Assembly (NCBI GenBank): GCA_934454405.1
Contig: CAKSFN010000006.1
Span: 70,185-134,184 of the forward strand
Direction of reading: 5' to 3'
DNA: 64,000 nucleotides
From: an uncultured Eubacteriales bacterium
GTDB lineage: Bacteria > Bacillota > Clostridia > Oscillospirales > UBA644
Made by a program: the position numbers and the translations under genes. The notes below the pieces were generated by a model, which made no database searches, was not told the DNA's origin, and saw nothing but the letters and a program-made list of their open reading frames with translations. Of the stretch, positions 24,296-32,888 are shown piece by piece. How positions within the stretch are numbered: position 1 is the first letter of the stretch; the number at the start of each line of letters is the position of its first letter.

Positions 24296-25924
24296 TCAAT
24301 ACATTCCGCCCATACCGCCCGCCGCGCCTGCCGGAACAGCCGGTTCGGGCTCCTTGATATCCGTAACAAGGCTTTCGGTCGTCAGTATCATCGAGGCAAC
24401 GCTTGCCGCGTTTTCAAGCGCCGAACGCGTTACCTTCGCGGGGTCTACGATGCCCGCCTTGAACATATCCACATATTCCTCGGTGTAAGCGTCAAAGCCG
24501 ATATTTTTCTCGGAATTCTTAACCTTGTCGATGATAACAGCGCCTTCAAGACCCGCGTTCGCCGCGATCTGGAGAAGGGGAGCTTCAAGTCCTTTAAGAA
24601 CTATCTTCGCGCCCGTTCTTTCGTCGCCGTCAAGCGTCGCAACGAGTTTTTCAACCGCCGCAGTCGCGCCGATGAACGCCGTGCCGCCGCCTGCCACAAT
24701 GCCCTCTTCAACAGCGGCTTTCGTCGCGGAAAGAGCGTCCTCAATGCGAAGCTTCTTGTCTTTCATCTCAATTTCGGTCGCAGCGCCTACTTTGATAACG
24801 CCTACGCCGCCGCTGAGTTTTGCAAGTCTCTCTTGAAGTTTTTCTTTGTCGTATTCGGAAGATGTCGCGTCTATCGCGGACTTGATTTCCTTAACTCTGC
24901 CGGAGATGGCGTCCTTGTCGCCCATACCGTTGACGATAATCGTATTCTCTTTCGAAACCTTGACCTGACCCGCTCTGCCGAGCTGTTCCATCGTGGTCTC
25001 TTTAAGTTCAAGACCGATCTCCTCGCTGATAACGGTGCCGCCCGTCAGAACCGCGATATCCTTAAGCATTTCTTTTCTTCTGTCGCCGAAGCCGGGCGCT
25101 TTGACGGCAACGCAGGTGAAGGTGCCTCTGAGCTTGTTGACGATAAGCGTCGAAAGAGCCTCGCCCTCAACGTCCTCCGCGATTATGACAAGCTTTTTGC
25201 CTGCCTGAACTATCTGCTCAAGCAGGGGAAGGATCTCCTGAATATTGGAAATCTTCTTGTCGGTTATGAGAATATAAGCGTCGTCGATAACAGCTTCCAT
25301 TTTATCGGTGTCGGTTACCATGTAAGGCGTGATGTATCCTCTGTCGAACATCATACCCTCAACAACTTCGGAATAAGTCTCCGCAGTCTTGGATTCCTCT
25401 ATCGTGATAACGCCGTCCGAGGAAACCTTTTCCATCGCGTCCGCGATAAGCTTGCCCACGAACTCATCCGCCGAGGAAACCGTAGCAACTCTCGCGATAT
25501 CCGCGCTTCCCTTAACCTTTTTGGAGTTCTTCTTGATTTCCGCAACAGCCGCGGAAACCGCTTTCTGCATACCCTTTTTAACTATCATCGGGTTTGCGCC
25601 CGCCGCGATGTTCTTCATTCCTTCGCGAACAAGCGCCTGCGCAAGCAGGGTAGCGGTCGTTGTGCCGTCGCCCGCCGCGTCGTTTGTTTTGGTCGCAACT
25701 TCCTTTATCATCGCCGCGCCCATATTTTCAAATTCGTCTTCAAGCTCGATTTCCTTTGCGATGGTAACGCCGTCGTTTGTTACAAGCGGAGAACCGAATT
25801 TCTTGTCAAGAACAACGTTTCTGCCCTTGGGGCCGAGCGTGATCTTGACCGTGTCGGCAAGCTTGTCTACGCCTGCTTGAAGAGCTTTTCTTGCTTCTTC
25901 GCCGTAAATAATTTTCTTTGCCAT
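24296..25924 (-). CDS. groL: Chaperonin GroEL
   Basis: 542 residues, standard length, starting MAKKIIYGEEARKALQAGVD with TLGPKGRNVVLDKKFGSP and DGTTTATLLAQAL (ATP site), and ending in the GGM-type tail GGMGGMY. It forms the double-ring folding chamber with GroES. It lies 60 bases after groES in a two-gene operon controlled by a CIRCE box. Nothing unusual is seen. Confidence 0.98.
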   Translation of the reverse strand: MAKKIIYGEEARKALQAGVDKLADTVKITLGPKGRNVVLDKKFGSPLVTNDGVTIAKEIELEDEFENMGAAMIKEVATKTNDAAGDGTTTATLLAQALVREGMKNIAAGANPMIVKKGMQKAVSAAVAEIKKNSKKVKGSADIARVATVSSADEFVGKLIADAMEKVSSDGVITIEESKTAETYSEVVEGMMFDRGYITPYMVTDTDKMEAVIDDAYILITDKKISNIQEILPLLEQIVQAGKKLVIIAEDVEGEALSTLIVNKLRGTFTCVAVKAPGFGDRRKEMLKDIAVLTGGTVISEEIGLELKETTMEQLGRAGQVKVSKENTIIVNGMGDKDAISGRVKEIKSAIDATSSEYDKEKLQERLAKLSGGVGVIKVGAATEIEMKDKKLRIEDALSATKAAVEEGIVAGGGTAFIGATAAVEKLVATLDGDERTGAKIVLKGLEAPLLQIAANAGLEGAVIIDKVKNSEKNIGFDAYTEEYVDMFKAGIVDPAKVTRSALENAASVASMILTTESLVTDIKEPEPAVPAGAAGGMGGMY

Positions 25925-25983
25925 GATATATCTCCTCTTTCGTTTCTTGATTAAATGCCGCCTGTGCGGCTTCTGCCGGTTGA

Positions 25984-26268
25984 TTATTCAACGATGGCGA
26001 GAATATCGCTCTGCTTAACTATCGTATATTCGTTGTCGTCCAGCTTAACGTCCGTGCCCGAATATTTCGAAGTGATGACCTTGTCGCCGACCTTGACGTA
26101 CATCTTAACTTCTTTTCCGTCAACCTCGCCGCCGGGGCCCACCGCAACAACTTCCGCGAACTGCGGTTTTTCTTTTGCGGAGCCCGTAAGGATTATTCCG
26201 CCCTTCGTCGTCTCTTCCGCTTCCGCGACCTTGACAACAACTCTGTCTGCCAACGGTTTGATATTCAT
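25984..26268 (-). CDS. groS: Co-chaperonin GroES
   Basis: 94 residues: MNIKPLADRVVVKVAEAEE, then GGIILTGSAKEKPQ (mobile loop) and VGDKVITSKYSGTDVKLDD. It caps the GroEL chamber. It is the first gene after the CIRCE operator, with AGGTATTTTAAT before the ATG. Confidence 0.98.
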   Translation of the reverse strand: MNIKPLADRVVVKVAEAEETTKGGIILTGSAKEKPQFAEVVAVGPGGEVDGKEVKMYVKVGDKVITSKYSGTDVKLDDNEYTIVKQSDILAIVE

Positions 26269-26310
26269 ATTAAAATACCTCCAATCAGATATATGTTAAC
26301 TTTTGTCGTT

Positions 26311-26337
26311 TTAGCACTCATTGTGTCTGAGTGCTAA
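26311..26337. promoter_or_regulatory. CIRCE operator (HrcA site)
   Basis: TTAGCACTC-N9-GAGTGCTAA, an exact match to the consensus, lies in the groES leader. HrcA, encoded elsewhere, would repress groESL until heat shock. Confidence 0.97.
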
Positions 26338-26348
26338 TTACTGTGTAT

Positions 26349-26376
26349 ATTATATCACAATTTCCGATTTTTGCAA
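26349..26376 (-). promoter_or_regulatory. groESL promoter
   Basis: On the minus strand TTGCAA (26376-26371), 16 bases, TATAAT (26354-26349), immediately upstream of the CIRCE box, as expected for a vegetative promoter under HrcA control. Confidence 0.8.
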
Positions 26377-26379
26377 TAG

Positions 26380-26920
26380 GGGAAGTGTGAACGATTTGTA
26401 AAATATATGGTTCTCCGCCTGATTTTTCCTCCGCAAAACACCGTCCCTCTTTTTTCGACGGAGTTCGCCGCCGCTTACGCCCGGTCGCTCTTTTCTCTTT
26501 CCTCTTTTTTCCGTCGTGAGAACTTCGGAACGGATTTTTTTAATATATAATATGGTAGGCAATTTTCGAAATTTATCTTTTCCGTCCCTCGGGGAAGGTA
26601 TGGAAGACGGCGCGCGGCGTCCCTGCATCCGCCGTGTGAATCCTGTCTCATTCGCCCGAGCCCTGCTCTCCGCGTCGCCCCGAAGCGCGTCCTTTCACTC
26701 CTCCGAACCCCTCCCTCCGCGCCGCCCCGAAACGCGTCCGTTTTTTCCTTCCGAAAGCCCCCTTCCGACCGCACGGAATAAAGCGTCGCGGAGGCGCATA
26801 AATATGGTTTTAACCGTGGTGTGATATGTGACAATTTTGGGTATTTTCACGCCTTTGCCGTTCAAAAAAGCCCGAAAAACAGGCATTCCTGCTCCACCCA
26901 TAAACCACTTTTCAGAAAAA
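26380..26920. other. Gene-free GC- and pyrimidine-rich spacer
   Basis: No supported gene. Open frames on both strands lack ribosome sites and have Arg/Ser/Pro-rich spurious composition. An imperfect direct repeat of about 40 bases centres on GCCCCGAA(G/A)CGCGTCC (near 26677 and 26724). An AT-rich TATAATATGG motif near 26546 has no good -35 partner. Confidence 0.5.
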
Positions 26921-26924
26921 CCGT

Positions 26925-26953
26925 TTGACAAAACGCGAAAAATGTGGTATACT
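26925..26953 (+). promoter_or_regulatory. Promoter of the dockerin/lysozyme-like gene
   Basis: TTGACA (26925-26930), 17 bases, TATACT (26948-26953). The start codon is over 200 bases downstream, so the transcript has a long leader. Confidence 0.8.
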
Positions 26954-26955
26954 AC

Positions 26956-27160
26956 ACTTGAATTGCCGGAAGAGAGCGGCAGTTCAAGAAAGGAAAATAA
27001 CGGGTTTTTAGGGTGAGATCCTAAGCCTGAACGGAGGAGAAAAAAGGGTGTTTTTGCCCGTCTCTTCACCGTTAAAACGGAGAAAAACCGCGCCTTTTTC
27101 ATCGTCGGTTTTTCCGAGTTTCAAAATACCGCGGTTATCGGTATTTACAGGAGGACAATT
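26956..27160 (+). promoter_or_regulatory. Structured 5' leader, possible ydaO-type (c-di-AMP) riboswitch
   Basis: The leader can form CTTGAATTGCCG/CGGCAGTTCAAG, TTAGG/CCTAA (27008-27025), AACGG-AGGAGA paired with TCTCTTCACCGTT, GGAGAAAAACCG/CGGTTTTTCC and ATACCG/CGGTAT just before AGGAGG. The stretch CCTAAGCCTGAACGGAGGA and a later GCCCGTC resemble conserved parts of the ydaO/yuaA c-di-AMP riboswitch, which often precedes wall hydrolase genes. The match is by eye and incomplete; the structured leader itself is firmer than the class. Confidence 0.4.
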
Positions 27161-27164
27161 TTTT

Positions 27165-28787
27165 ATGCGGAAGACCAGAAGCGTTCTTTCCTTCTTTCTT
27201 GCGGTAATCACCGCGATTTCTCTGTTTGCGACCGTCACGGTCGTGTCTGCTGCAAAATCGTATGGCGACGAATTTGACACAATGATAGCCGCCGCCGTGC
27301 ATCAGATCAGCGAAAGTGAAGGAAACTACGGCTCAGTTTCGGGAAATGACAGCGGCGCGTTAAGCGTCGGCAAATTGCAGTGGCACGCGGATCTCGCGCT
27401 CCAGCTGCTCAGATTTATTATCGCGGAGGACACGGAGTCCAACGCAAAAGCCGTTCTCGGTTTGGCTCTTTATTCGGAGATTATGAACTCTTCGACCAAG
27501 TGGGGCACGAGAAAGCTTACAAACGATGAGGCGAAAAAACTCTCCGCCTACCTTTCTTCTCCCGTGGGAAGACAGGGGCAGGACGATTTCGCCGCGCAAA
27601 CGGTTTACAACTATATTCAGAACTGCTATCAGCAGGGCTTGACCGATCCTTACGCGATGGTTTTCGTCTGCGATATCTTCAACAGAGGCGAAATCGCGGG
27701 CTATAACTGGATGCGTCAGGCGGCAAAATACGCGGGAAGTTATCGGGATGTCACTTTGGAGCATCTTTATAAGACCGCAAGAGAGTTCAATAACGGAAGC
27801 GTGCCTTCCCGGTATCAGAAGCTCTATGATTTTTGCAAAAACGACGTCGATCTCGGCGAGCTGACGTTGACGGACAGCGAGGAGTGGGTCATTGATAACT
27901 CCTCCACCAACATCAGAACCGCTCCCGGCACATCGGGAACGACCGTTATCGGCAGTTATAAGTACGGCACTCAGGTCACGATTACTGAAAAACGCGAAAT
28001 GACGGGGCAGTCCCCGTACCTTTGGGGCAAAACCGAAAAAGGCTGGATAGCGCTGACGTACAGCCGTTATATATCCGGCAGACTTTACTGTCCCTCCGCG
28101 ACCGAACCCGTTTCCGGGATAAATTCGGTTAAGATAAACAGTATCACCACAACAGGCTACACGCTGACCTGCTCCGTCAAGGGCGCGGAAACGGTCTCCG
28201 ACATTTACGCGATCACGTCCGCAAACGCAAAAAACGTGACGCAGCAGCTTTCTTTGGACGGTTCGTCCGTCACTTTTGACGTAAATGTTGAGACCTTCGG
28301 CGAATACAGCGGTCTTTTCACAACGACGGTGTACCTTGTGGACGAAGACAAAAGCATTGATTCCGTATCCGTCAGCGTAGGTGTTTCGAGCAAGACCGAG
28401 GAAACATGGACGGTCGATACCTCGTCGCTGAGGATCCGCTCCGGCCCCGGAACGTCATTTGATTCCGTCGGCTGGTATTATATGGACGACGTTTTGAACA
28501 TTGTCGAGCTTTATTCTTTGGATAAGTCCTATCTGTGGGGCAAGACCGAGCGCGGCTGGGTCGCTCTCGATTATTGCCGTCCTTCGAAGAACTTTACTCT
28601 CGGCGACGTGAACGGCGACGGTGTTGTTGATATTTCCGACGCTATGCTTGTTTTGTATCACGTTGCGGCAAAAGCTCTTCTTGACGGTCTTGAACCCGGC
28701 GACATAAACGGGGACGGAGTCGTTGATATTGCCGACGCAATGAAAATTCTTTGTTTCGTTGCCGGAATAGAGGAAAAACTGATCTGA
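27165..28787 (+). CDS. Secreted lysozyme-like protein with two SH3b domains and a dockerin
   Basis: 540 residues from the ATG at 27165 (AGGAGG upstream; the longer frame lies in the leader). A signal peptide (1-29, ending VVSAAKS) is followed by a catalytic-type domain (about 32-240) with HQISESEGNYGSVSGNDSGA and LSVGKLQWHADLALQLL, the pattern of phage and bacterial muramidase-like domains with a catalytic Glu. Two bacterial SH3 domains follow (about 245-305 and 405-475), each with TxxLNIRTAPGTS-like cores (SSTNIRTAPGTS, SSLRIRSGPGTS). The C-terminus is a type I dockerin with two calcium loops, DVNGDGVVDISDAM and DINGDGVVDIADAM. It is probably exported to cut peptidoglycan and tethered by a cohesin. 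Catalysis is inferred. Confidence 0.75.
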   Translation: MRKTRSVLSFFLAVITAISLFATVTVVSAAKSYGDEFDTMIAAAVHQISESEGNYGSVSGNDSGALSVGKLQWHADLALQLLRFIIAEDTESNAKAVLGLALYSEIMNSSTKWGTRKLTNDEAKKLSAYLSSPVGRQGQDDFAAQTVYNYIQNCYQQGLTDPYAMVFVCDIFNRGEIAGYNWMRQAAKYAGSYRDVTLEHLYKTAREFNNGSVPSRYQKLYDFCKNDVDLGELTLTDSEEWVIDNSSTNIRTAPGTSGTTVIGSYKYGTQVTITEKREMTGQSPYLWGKTEKGWIALTYSRYISGRLYCPSATEPVSGINSVKINSITTTGYTLTCSVKGAETVSDIYAITSANAKNVTQQLSLDGSSVTFDVNVETFGEYSGLFTTTVYLVDEDKSIDSVSVSVGVSSKTEETWTVDTSSLRIRSGPGTSFDSVGWYYMDDVLNIVELYSLDKSYLWGKTERGWVALDYCRPSKNFTLGDVNGDGVVDISDAMLVLYHVAAKALLDGLEPGDINGDGVVDIADAMKILCFVAGIEEKLI

Positions 28788-28806
28788 AAATCAAAAATGT
28801 AATATC

Positions 28807-29054
28807 GGGGATGTAAAAAAAGCCCAGACCGCAAAAAAGGCTGAAAAATACAAAAAAAAGCAATGGCTTAAAAGATAAAGAAAACGACTCAAAACAGCAA
28901 TTTTTGTGTTTTTCCATAAAATAAGGTTTTAATACGCCTTTTTTACTACGGGCGAATCTCACCTCTCTTCGGATTCGATTCACCCATTCTGAACCTTTTT
29001 TCCTATCCCCAAAGGGGCTGTAAAAAAAACTTGCGTTTTTTTACAGCCCCTTTT
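28807..29054 (-). repeat. About 250-bp dispersed repeat, minus-strand copy
   Basis: Read on the minus strand it starts with the hairpin AAGGGGCTGTAAAAAA/TTTTTTACAGCCCC and continues with GGGGATAGGAAAAAAGGTTC, a stem GGTGAATC/GATTCGCC, and a T-rich tail ending in CATCCCC. It is nearly identical to 34908-35172 but lacks about 15 bases in the stem loop. It fills most of the gap after the dockerin gene; no coding is seen. Confidence 0.85.
29011..29054. terminator. Hairpin family copy 3
   Basis: AAAGGGGCTGTAAAAAAAAC pairs with TTTTTTACAGCCCCTTTT. It can end transcripts from the dockerin gene on the plus strand and forms the end of the ~250-bp repeat. Confidence 0.8.
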
Positions 29055-29102
29055 GAAATTAAAAAAAAGTGTGCCGGATTTACGGAAAAATCCGCAAATC
29101 CG

Positions 29103-29131
29103 TTGACACGGCGCAAAAAAACGCATATACT
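29103..29131 (+). promoter_or_regulatory. Promoter of the J-domain gene
   Basis: TTGACA (29103-29108), 17 bases, TATACT (29126-29131). Confidence 0.8.
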
Positions 29132-29243
29132 TAACATATACGCATTTTTGAGAATAACAGAGACCGGTATATGACGAGGCCGTTCCGTTTTGCGGATTAT
29201 CGGATTCTCGTGATGCCGGATAAATTTCAGACAGAGGAAAAGA

Positions 29244-29864
29244 ATGTATCAAGATCCGTACAAGGTGCTCGGGCTGGAGCGCGGAGCATCAGATGAAGAA
29301 GTGACGAGGGCGTATCGCAGACTTGCGAAAAAATATCATCCCGACCTGAACCCGAACGATAAAGAGGCGGCGAAGAAAATGAGCGAGATCAACGCCGCTT
29401 ACGAGCAGATAAGGAACGGCGGAGCCTCGGGAGGCGCGGATTACGGAAATCCCGGTTACGGCGGCGGCTACACAACGTGGAACCCCTTCGGAGGCTCTGC
29501 GCGTATGAGTCCGCTGGAAACCGCAAAAATGTATCTGAACGCGGGGTATTACAGGGAGGCGCTGAACCTGCTTTCCTCCGTCAGGGAAAGAAACGGCGAG
29601 TGGTATTTTATCAGCTCCGTCGCCAATTATAACCTCGGCAACAAGACCGTCGCCCTCACGCACATACGCGAGGCGTGCAGACTTGAGCCGACAAACGCGC
29701 AGTATGCGCAGATCCTCGAACGGATGCAGCAGGGCGGACAGGTTTATTCGGAGCGCAACGCGCAGTACGGCGATCCCTGCGGCGGTATGGGCGATTGTCT
29801 GCTCGGATACGCGCTGTTCAATCTTTTTACCTGCTGCTGCTGTCCGCGCAGAGGCTGCTGTTGA
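29244..29864 (+). CDS. J-domain protein with TPR-like segment and Cys-rich tail
   Basis: 206 residues. The J domain (1-65) has DPYKVLGLERGASDEE and the HPD motif in KKYHPDLNPND, which stimulates DnaK ATPase. A Gly-rich linker (about 68-95) leads to TPR-like helices (LNAGYYREALNLLSSV and ISSVANYNLGNKTVALTHI). The tail is odd: MGDCLLGYALFNLFTCCCC then PRRGCC, a hydrophobic stretch ending in seven cysteines. It lacks the zinc-finger and C-terminal substrate domains of DnaJ, so it is a specialised J protein, possibly membrane-associated by the tail or by thiol modification. It has its own promoter. Confidence 0.85.
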   Translation: MYQDPYKVLGLERGASDEEVTRAYRRLAKKYHPDLNPNDKEAAKKMSEINAAYEQIRNGGASGGADYGNPGYGGGYTTWNPFGGSARMSPLETAKMYLNAGYYREALNLLSSVRERNGEWYFISSVANYNLGNKTVALTHIREACRLEPTNAQYAQILERMQQGGQVYSERNAQYGDPCGGMGDCLLGYALFNLFTCCCCPRRGCC

Positions 29865-29976
29865 TTTTTTATTGCTATCTCTTTTCAGAGGCTGTGGAAA
29901 ACTCCGGTTTTTTGCGGCCTCGAATTTTTAATAAATTCTTAATGCTCTGCGTCTTCCATTTTTTGCGATAATGTGG

Positions 29977-29982
29977 TATAAT
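29977..29982 (+). promoter_or_regulatory. Extended -10 element of the two-component operon
   Basis: TGGTATAAT fits an extended -10 box (TGnTATAAT); no good -35 is seen, as is usual for this promoter type. It lies 30 bases before the response-regulator ATG. Confidence 0.55.
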
Positions 29983-30012
29983 TCTACCGAAAAAGAAAAG
30001 AGGGGACGTTTT

Positions 30013-30711
30013 ATGTATAACATTCTGATCTGCGACGACGAAAAGGATATAGTGAACGCGCTTAAAATCTATCTGTCCGACCCGTCCTACGAACTCTATT
30101 CCGCAGGCAACGGCGAAGAGGCTCTGCGCATTGTCGAAAGGGAGGACATCCACCTTGTTCTTCTGGATATAATGATGCCCGTCAAGGACGGTATGACCGC
30201 GCTTGCCGAGCTGCGGAAGAAAAGCAATGTCCCCGTGATTTTTCTGACGGCGAAAAGCGAGGATACCGATAAGATTCTGGGGCTCAATATCGGCGCGGAC
30301 GATTATATCACAAAGCCGTTCAATCCCGTTGAAGTCTGCGCCCGCGTGCGTTCTCATCTGCGCCGCTATTTCAGCCTCGGAGGCGGAGAGCTGAAGCCCG
30401 AAACGTTAGTCTGCGGCGGCGTTGAGATGAACGACGTCCGCAAAAAAGTGACCGTTGACGGCGAACCCGTAACGCTGACGCCGAAGGAATACGACATTCT
30501 GCGCCTGCTTCTGTCCGAGCAGGGCAGGGTTTTTTCTCCGAAAGAGATATACAAGCGCGTGTGGAACGATATTCCTCTGAACAGCGACAACACCGTTGCC
30601 GTACATATCCGCCATCTCCGCGAAAAGATAGAAATAAACCCGTCCGAGCCGCGCTATCTGAAAGTTCTGTTCGGACAGGGCTATATGATTGAAAAGGTGA
30701 GAGACAAATGA
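30013..30711 (+). CDS. OmpR/PhoB-family response regulator (VanR-like)
   Basis: 232 residues from the ATG at 30013, after AGGGGACG. The receiver domain has CDDEKD, phospho-acceptor Asp52 in LVLLDIMMP, FLTAK, and the Lys in DYITKPFNP. The winged-helix DNA-binding domain (about 135-230) has LTPKEYDILRLLLSEQGRVF and NTVAVHIRHLREKIE. It overlaps the kinase gene as ATGA and forms a pair with it. The arrangement resembles VanRS-type envelope-sensing systems, but no resistance genes are nearby; targets are unknown. Confidence 0.93.
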   Translation: MYNILICDDEKDIVNALKIYLSDPSYELYSAGNGEEALRIVEREDIHLVLLDIMMPVKDGMTALAELRKKSNVPVIFLTAKSEDTDKILGLNIGADDYITKPFNPVEVCARVRSHLRRYFSLGGGELKPETLVCGGVEMNDVRKKVTVDGEPVTLTPKEYDILRLLLSEQGRVFSPKEIYKRVWNDIPLNSDNTVAVHIRHLREKIEINPSEPRYLKVLFGQGYMIEKVRDK

Positions 30712-32618
30712 AAAATTTTCTTCGCTCCGTCGCAGGCAAGACCGTCCTTTTTGTTCTTGTCATAATTATGCTTGTTACCGTCGCGGTTTCCGCCTTCTCC
30801 GTTGCGGTGTTGGCTGTTTACGGCTTTTACGACGAAAAAACCGATGTCGAAAGCGCAAAAAGCCGAATGGAAAAAGAGTATTTCATCTCCTACGTTCAGT
30901 CCGACGCTTACTCCGCGGCGTTTTCCGTTATTCGGGATGGGGAAGAACCGTATACGCCCGATTCGCTCGATTATGCGTTTTACGATGAAACGGGAAAACA
31001 GCTTTCGACAAATTACGACGCATCCGTTTCCGCAAACGACGACATTTGGAGCTATCGTGTTTATATATGGAAAAATGAAACGTTTTTCCGCACCTCTTTT
31101 TACAACGACCCTAACGAAGTGGGCGAAAAGTATATTTTCTGCGCAAATCCGGCAAATCTGCGCGAGGGATATTTCGGCGTTGACCGCTATTCGAGAACCG
31201 CCAACCTGATAAGTCTCGGATATTCTTTGCGCTATGTTGTTGTGGCTTTGCTCGCCGTTTCAATTCCCGCGCTTCTTGCCGCGTTCGTAACGCTCATGTG
31301 CGTTTCGGGCAGACGTCCGAATACCGAAGAACTCGTTCCGGGGGCTTTGAACCGCGTTCCGTTCGACGTGCTGCTTCTTATCTGCATCAGCCCCGTTTTT
31401 GCGGCGCTTGTCGTTATTTCTTCCGCTTCCGATAAATACACATTGTTCGGCTTTTCTGCGGCGTTTACCGTTTTGTCCCTCTGCACCGTGCTCGGACTTG
31501 CGATGAGCTTTGCCGCGCGCATAAAAGAAAGAACGCTTATCAAAAACACCGTAGTATATCGTATTGTCAGACTTCTCGGACGGTTTTTCCGCGCCGTCGG
31601 ACGCTTTTTCGCGTCCGTTCCGCTCGTGCCCAAAACCGCTGTCGGCGCGCTTGCTCTGACCGTTGCGGAATTTGCTTTTATGCTCCGATTTATATATGAC
31701 CCCAAGTATCTGATAATCGTTTGGGTCGCGGAAAAACTCATTCTTATCCCTCTTGTGATATGTTCCGCCGTCAACCTGCGCAAACTGCAAAAAGCGGGCA
31801 AAGCCGTTGCCGGTGGCAACCTCGAATACAAGACCGACACGCGCCGTCTTTTCGGAGATTTCAAACGCTTCGGCGAAGATATGAACCGCATTTCGGACGG
31901 CATGGGCGCGGAGGTTGAAAAACGCACCAGAAGCGACAGGATGAAGACCGAGCTTATAACAAACGTCTCCCACGACCTCAAAACGCCGCTGACCTCGCTT
32001 GTCAACTATTCCGATCTTATCGCGTCCGAAAAATGCGACAACGAAAAAATAACCGGTTACGCCGAGGTGATACATCGCCAGTCCCTGCGGCTCAAACGCC
32101 TTATCGACGACCTTGTCGAAGCCTCGAAAGCGCAGAGCGGCGCGCTTGACGTCTGCCTTGCTCCGTGCGATGTTTCGACGTTCGTTAATCAGATCTCGGG
32201 CGAATACGGCGACCGTCTCGCTTCCGCCGAACTGGAACCCGTTATACGTCTGCCGTCCGAACCCGTTTACATCTTTGCCGACCCGCGCCGACTGCTCCGC
32301 GTGTTCGACAATCTTATGACCAATATCTGCAAATACGCCAAACACGGCACCCGCGTTTATCTCGATGTTGCGCAGGACGGCAACACCGCCCGAATAACCT
32401 TCCGCAACGTCTCCGAACGCGCGCTCGACATCGACGGCGAAGAACTTGCGGAACGCTTTGTCCGCGCCGACGCTTCGCGCAACACGGAGGGCAACGGGCT
32501 GGGGCTTTCCATCGCCAAAAGCCTTGCCGAGCTCCAGAACGGCAAAATGAAAATAACCGTTGACGGCGACCTGTTCAAAGTTACGTTGACGTTTCCCTTG
32601 TCCAAACCCGTTGAATAA
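30708..32618 (+). CDS. Sensor histidine kinase, multi-pass membrane type
   Basis: 636 residues. A first helix (about 10-38), an extracytoplasmic segment (about 45-165) and further helices (about 170-200, 222-270, 310-365) precede a short HAMP-like region. The HisKA motif NVSHDLKTPLTSLVNYSDL places phospho-acceptor His422. The ATPase domain has NLMTNICKYA (N box) and GNGLGLSIAKSLAEL (G box). The many helices between sensor and HAMP are typical of a Clostridia-specific kinase type. It should phosphorylate the upstream regulator; the signal is unknown. Confidence 0.93.
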   Translation: MKNFLRSVAGKTVLFVLVIIMLVTVAVSAFSVAVLAVYGFYDEKTDVESAKSRMEKEYFISYVQSDAYSAAFSVIRDGEEPYTPDSLDYAFYDETGKQLSTNYDASVSANDDIWSYRVYIWKNETFFRTSFYNDPNEVGEKYIFCANPANLREGYFGVDRYSRTANLISLGYSLRYVVVALLAVSIPALLAAFVTLMCVSGRRPNTEELVPGALNRVPFDVLLLICISPVFAALVVISSASDKYTLFGFSAAFTVLSLCTVLGLAMSFAARIKERTLIKNTVVYRIVRLLGRFFRAVGRFFASVPLVPKTAVGALALTVAEFAFMLRFIYDPKYLIIVWVAEKLILIPLVICSAVNLRKLQKAGKAVAGGNLEYKTDTRRLFGDFKRFGEDMNRISDGMGAEVEKRTRSDRMKTELITNVSHDLKTPLTSLVNYSDLIASEKCDNEKITGYAEVIHRQSLRLKRLIDDLVEASKAQSGALDVCLAPCDVSTFVNQISGEYGDRLASAELEPVIRLPSEPVYIFADPRRLLRVFDNLMTNICKYAKHGTRVYLDVAQDGNTARITFRNVSERALDIDGEELAERFVRADASRNTEGNGLGLSIAKSLAELQNGKMKITVDGDLFKVTLTFPLSKPVE

Positions 32619-32722
32619 AAAGAATATCAGTTAAAAAGGCAGCTGTTAAAGTGCCCCGTCTCACAAATCAGCCTCCAAATCCGAATATTTTGTGACGCGT
32701 GCGCCGTCTTTCGCATTTTGAC

Positions 32723-32751
32723 TTGACACTCGGCGGGATTTATGGTATAAT
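32723..32751 (+). promoter_or_regulatory. rplJL promoter
   Basis: TTGACA (32723-32728), 17 bases, TATAAT (32746-32751), an exact consensus promoter upstream of the L10 leader. Confidence 0.9.
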
Positions 32752-32760
32752 CACTCTGTT

Positions 32761-32870
32761 CCTAAGACAACAGGTGCTTATGCGTAAATCCTGTCGAGGC
32801 GTAAAAAACGAATATTTTTGTTTTTATATGTGCTCTTTCAGTTCTTGGGAATGAAAGAGTTTATTTTTTT
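32761..32870 (+). promoter_or_regulatory. Ribosomal protein L10 leader with attenuator
   Basis: CCTAAGACAACAGGTGC and AATCCTGTCGAGG match the L10-leader fold, which binds the L10-L12 complex. A hairpin CTCTTTCA/TGAAAGAG (32833-32859) with a T-rich run sits directly before the rplJ ribosome site, so feedback by L10 could act by premature termination. Confidence 0.85.
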
Positions 32871-32888
32871 CGGGAGGTGAAAATCCTA

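Noticed and set aside
24269..25954. 561-codon open frame antisense to groEL
   Set aside because: Shadow of groEL codon use; contains no recognisable protein motif.
26350..26834. Minus-strand open frames upstream of groES
   Set aside because: No ribosome site, Arg/Gly/Lys-rich low-complexity translation, and one runs through the groES promoter.
30013..32618. Vancomycin-resistance VanRS system
   Set aside because: No vanH/A/X or other resistance gene is near; similarity is only to the general kinase/regulator type.
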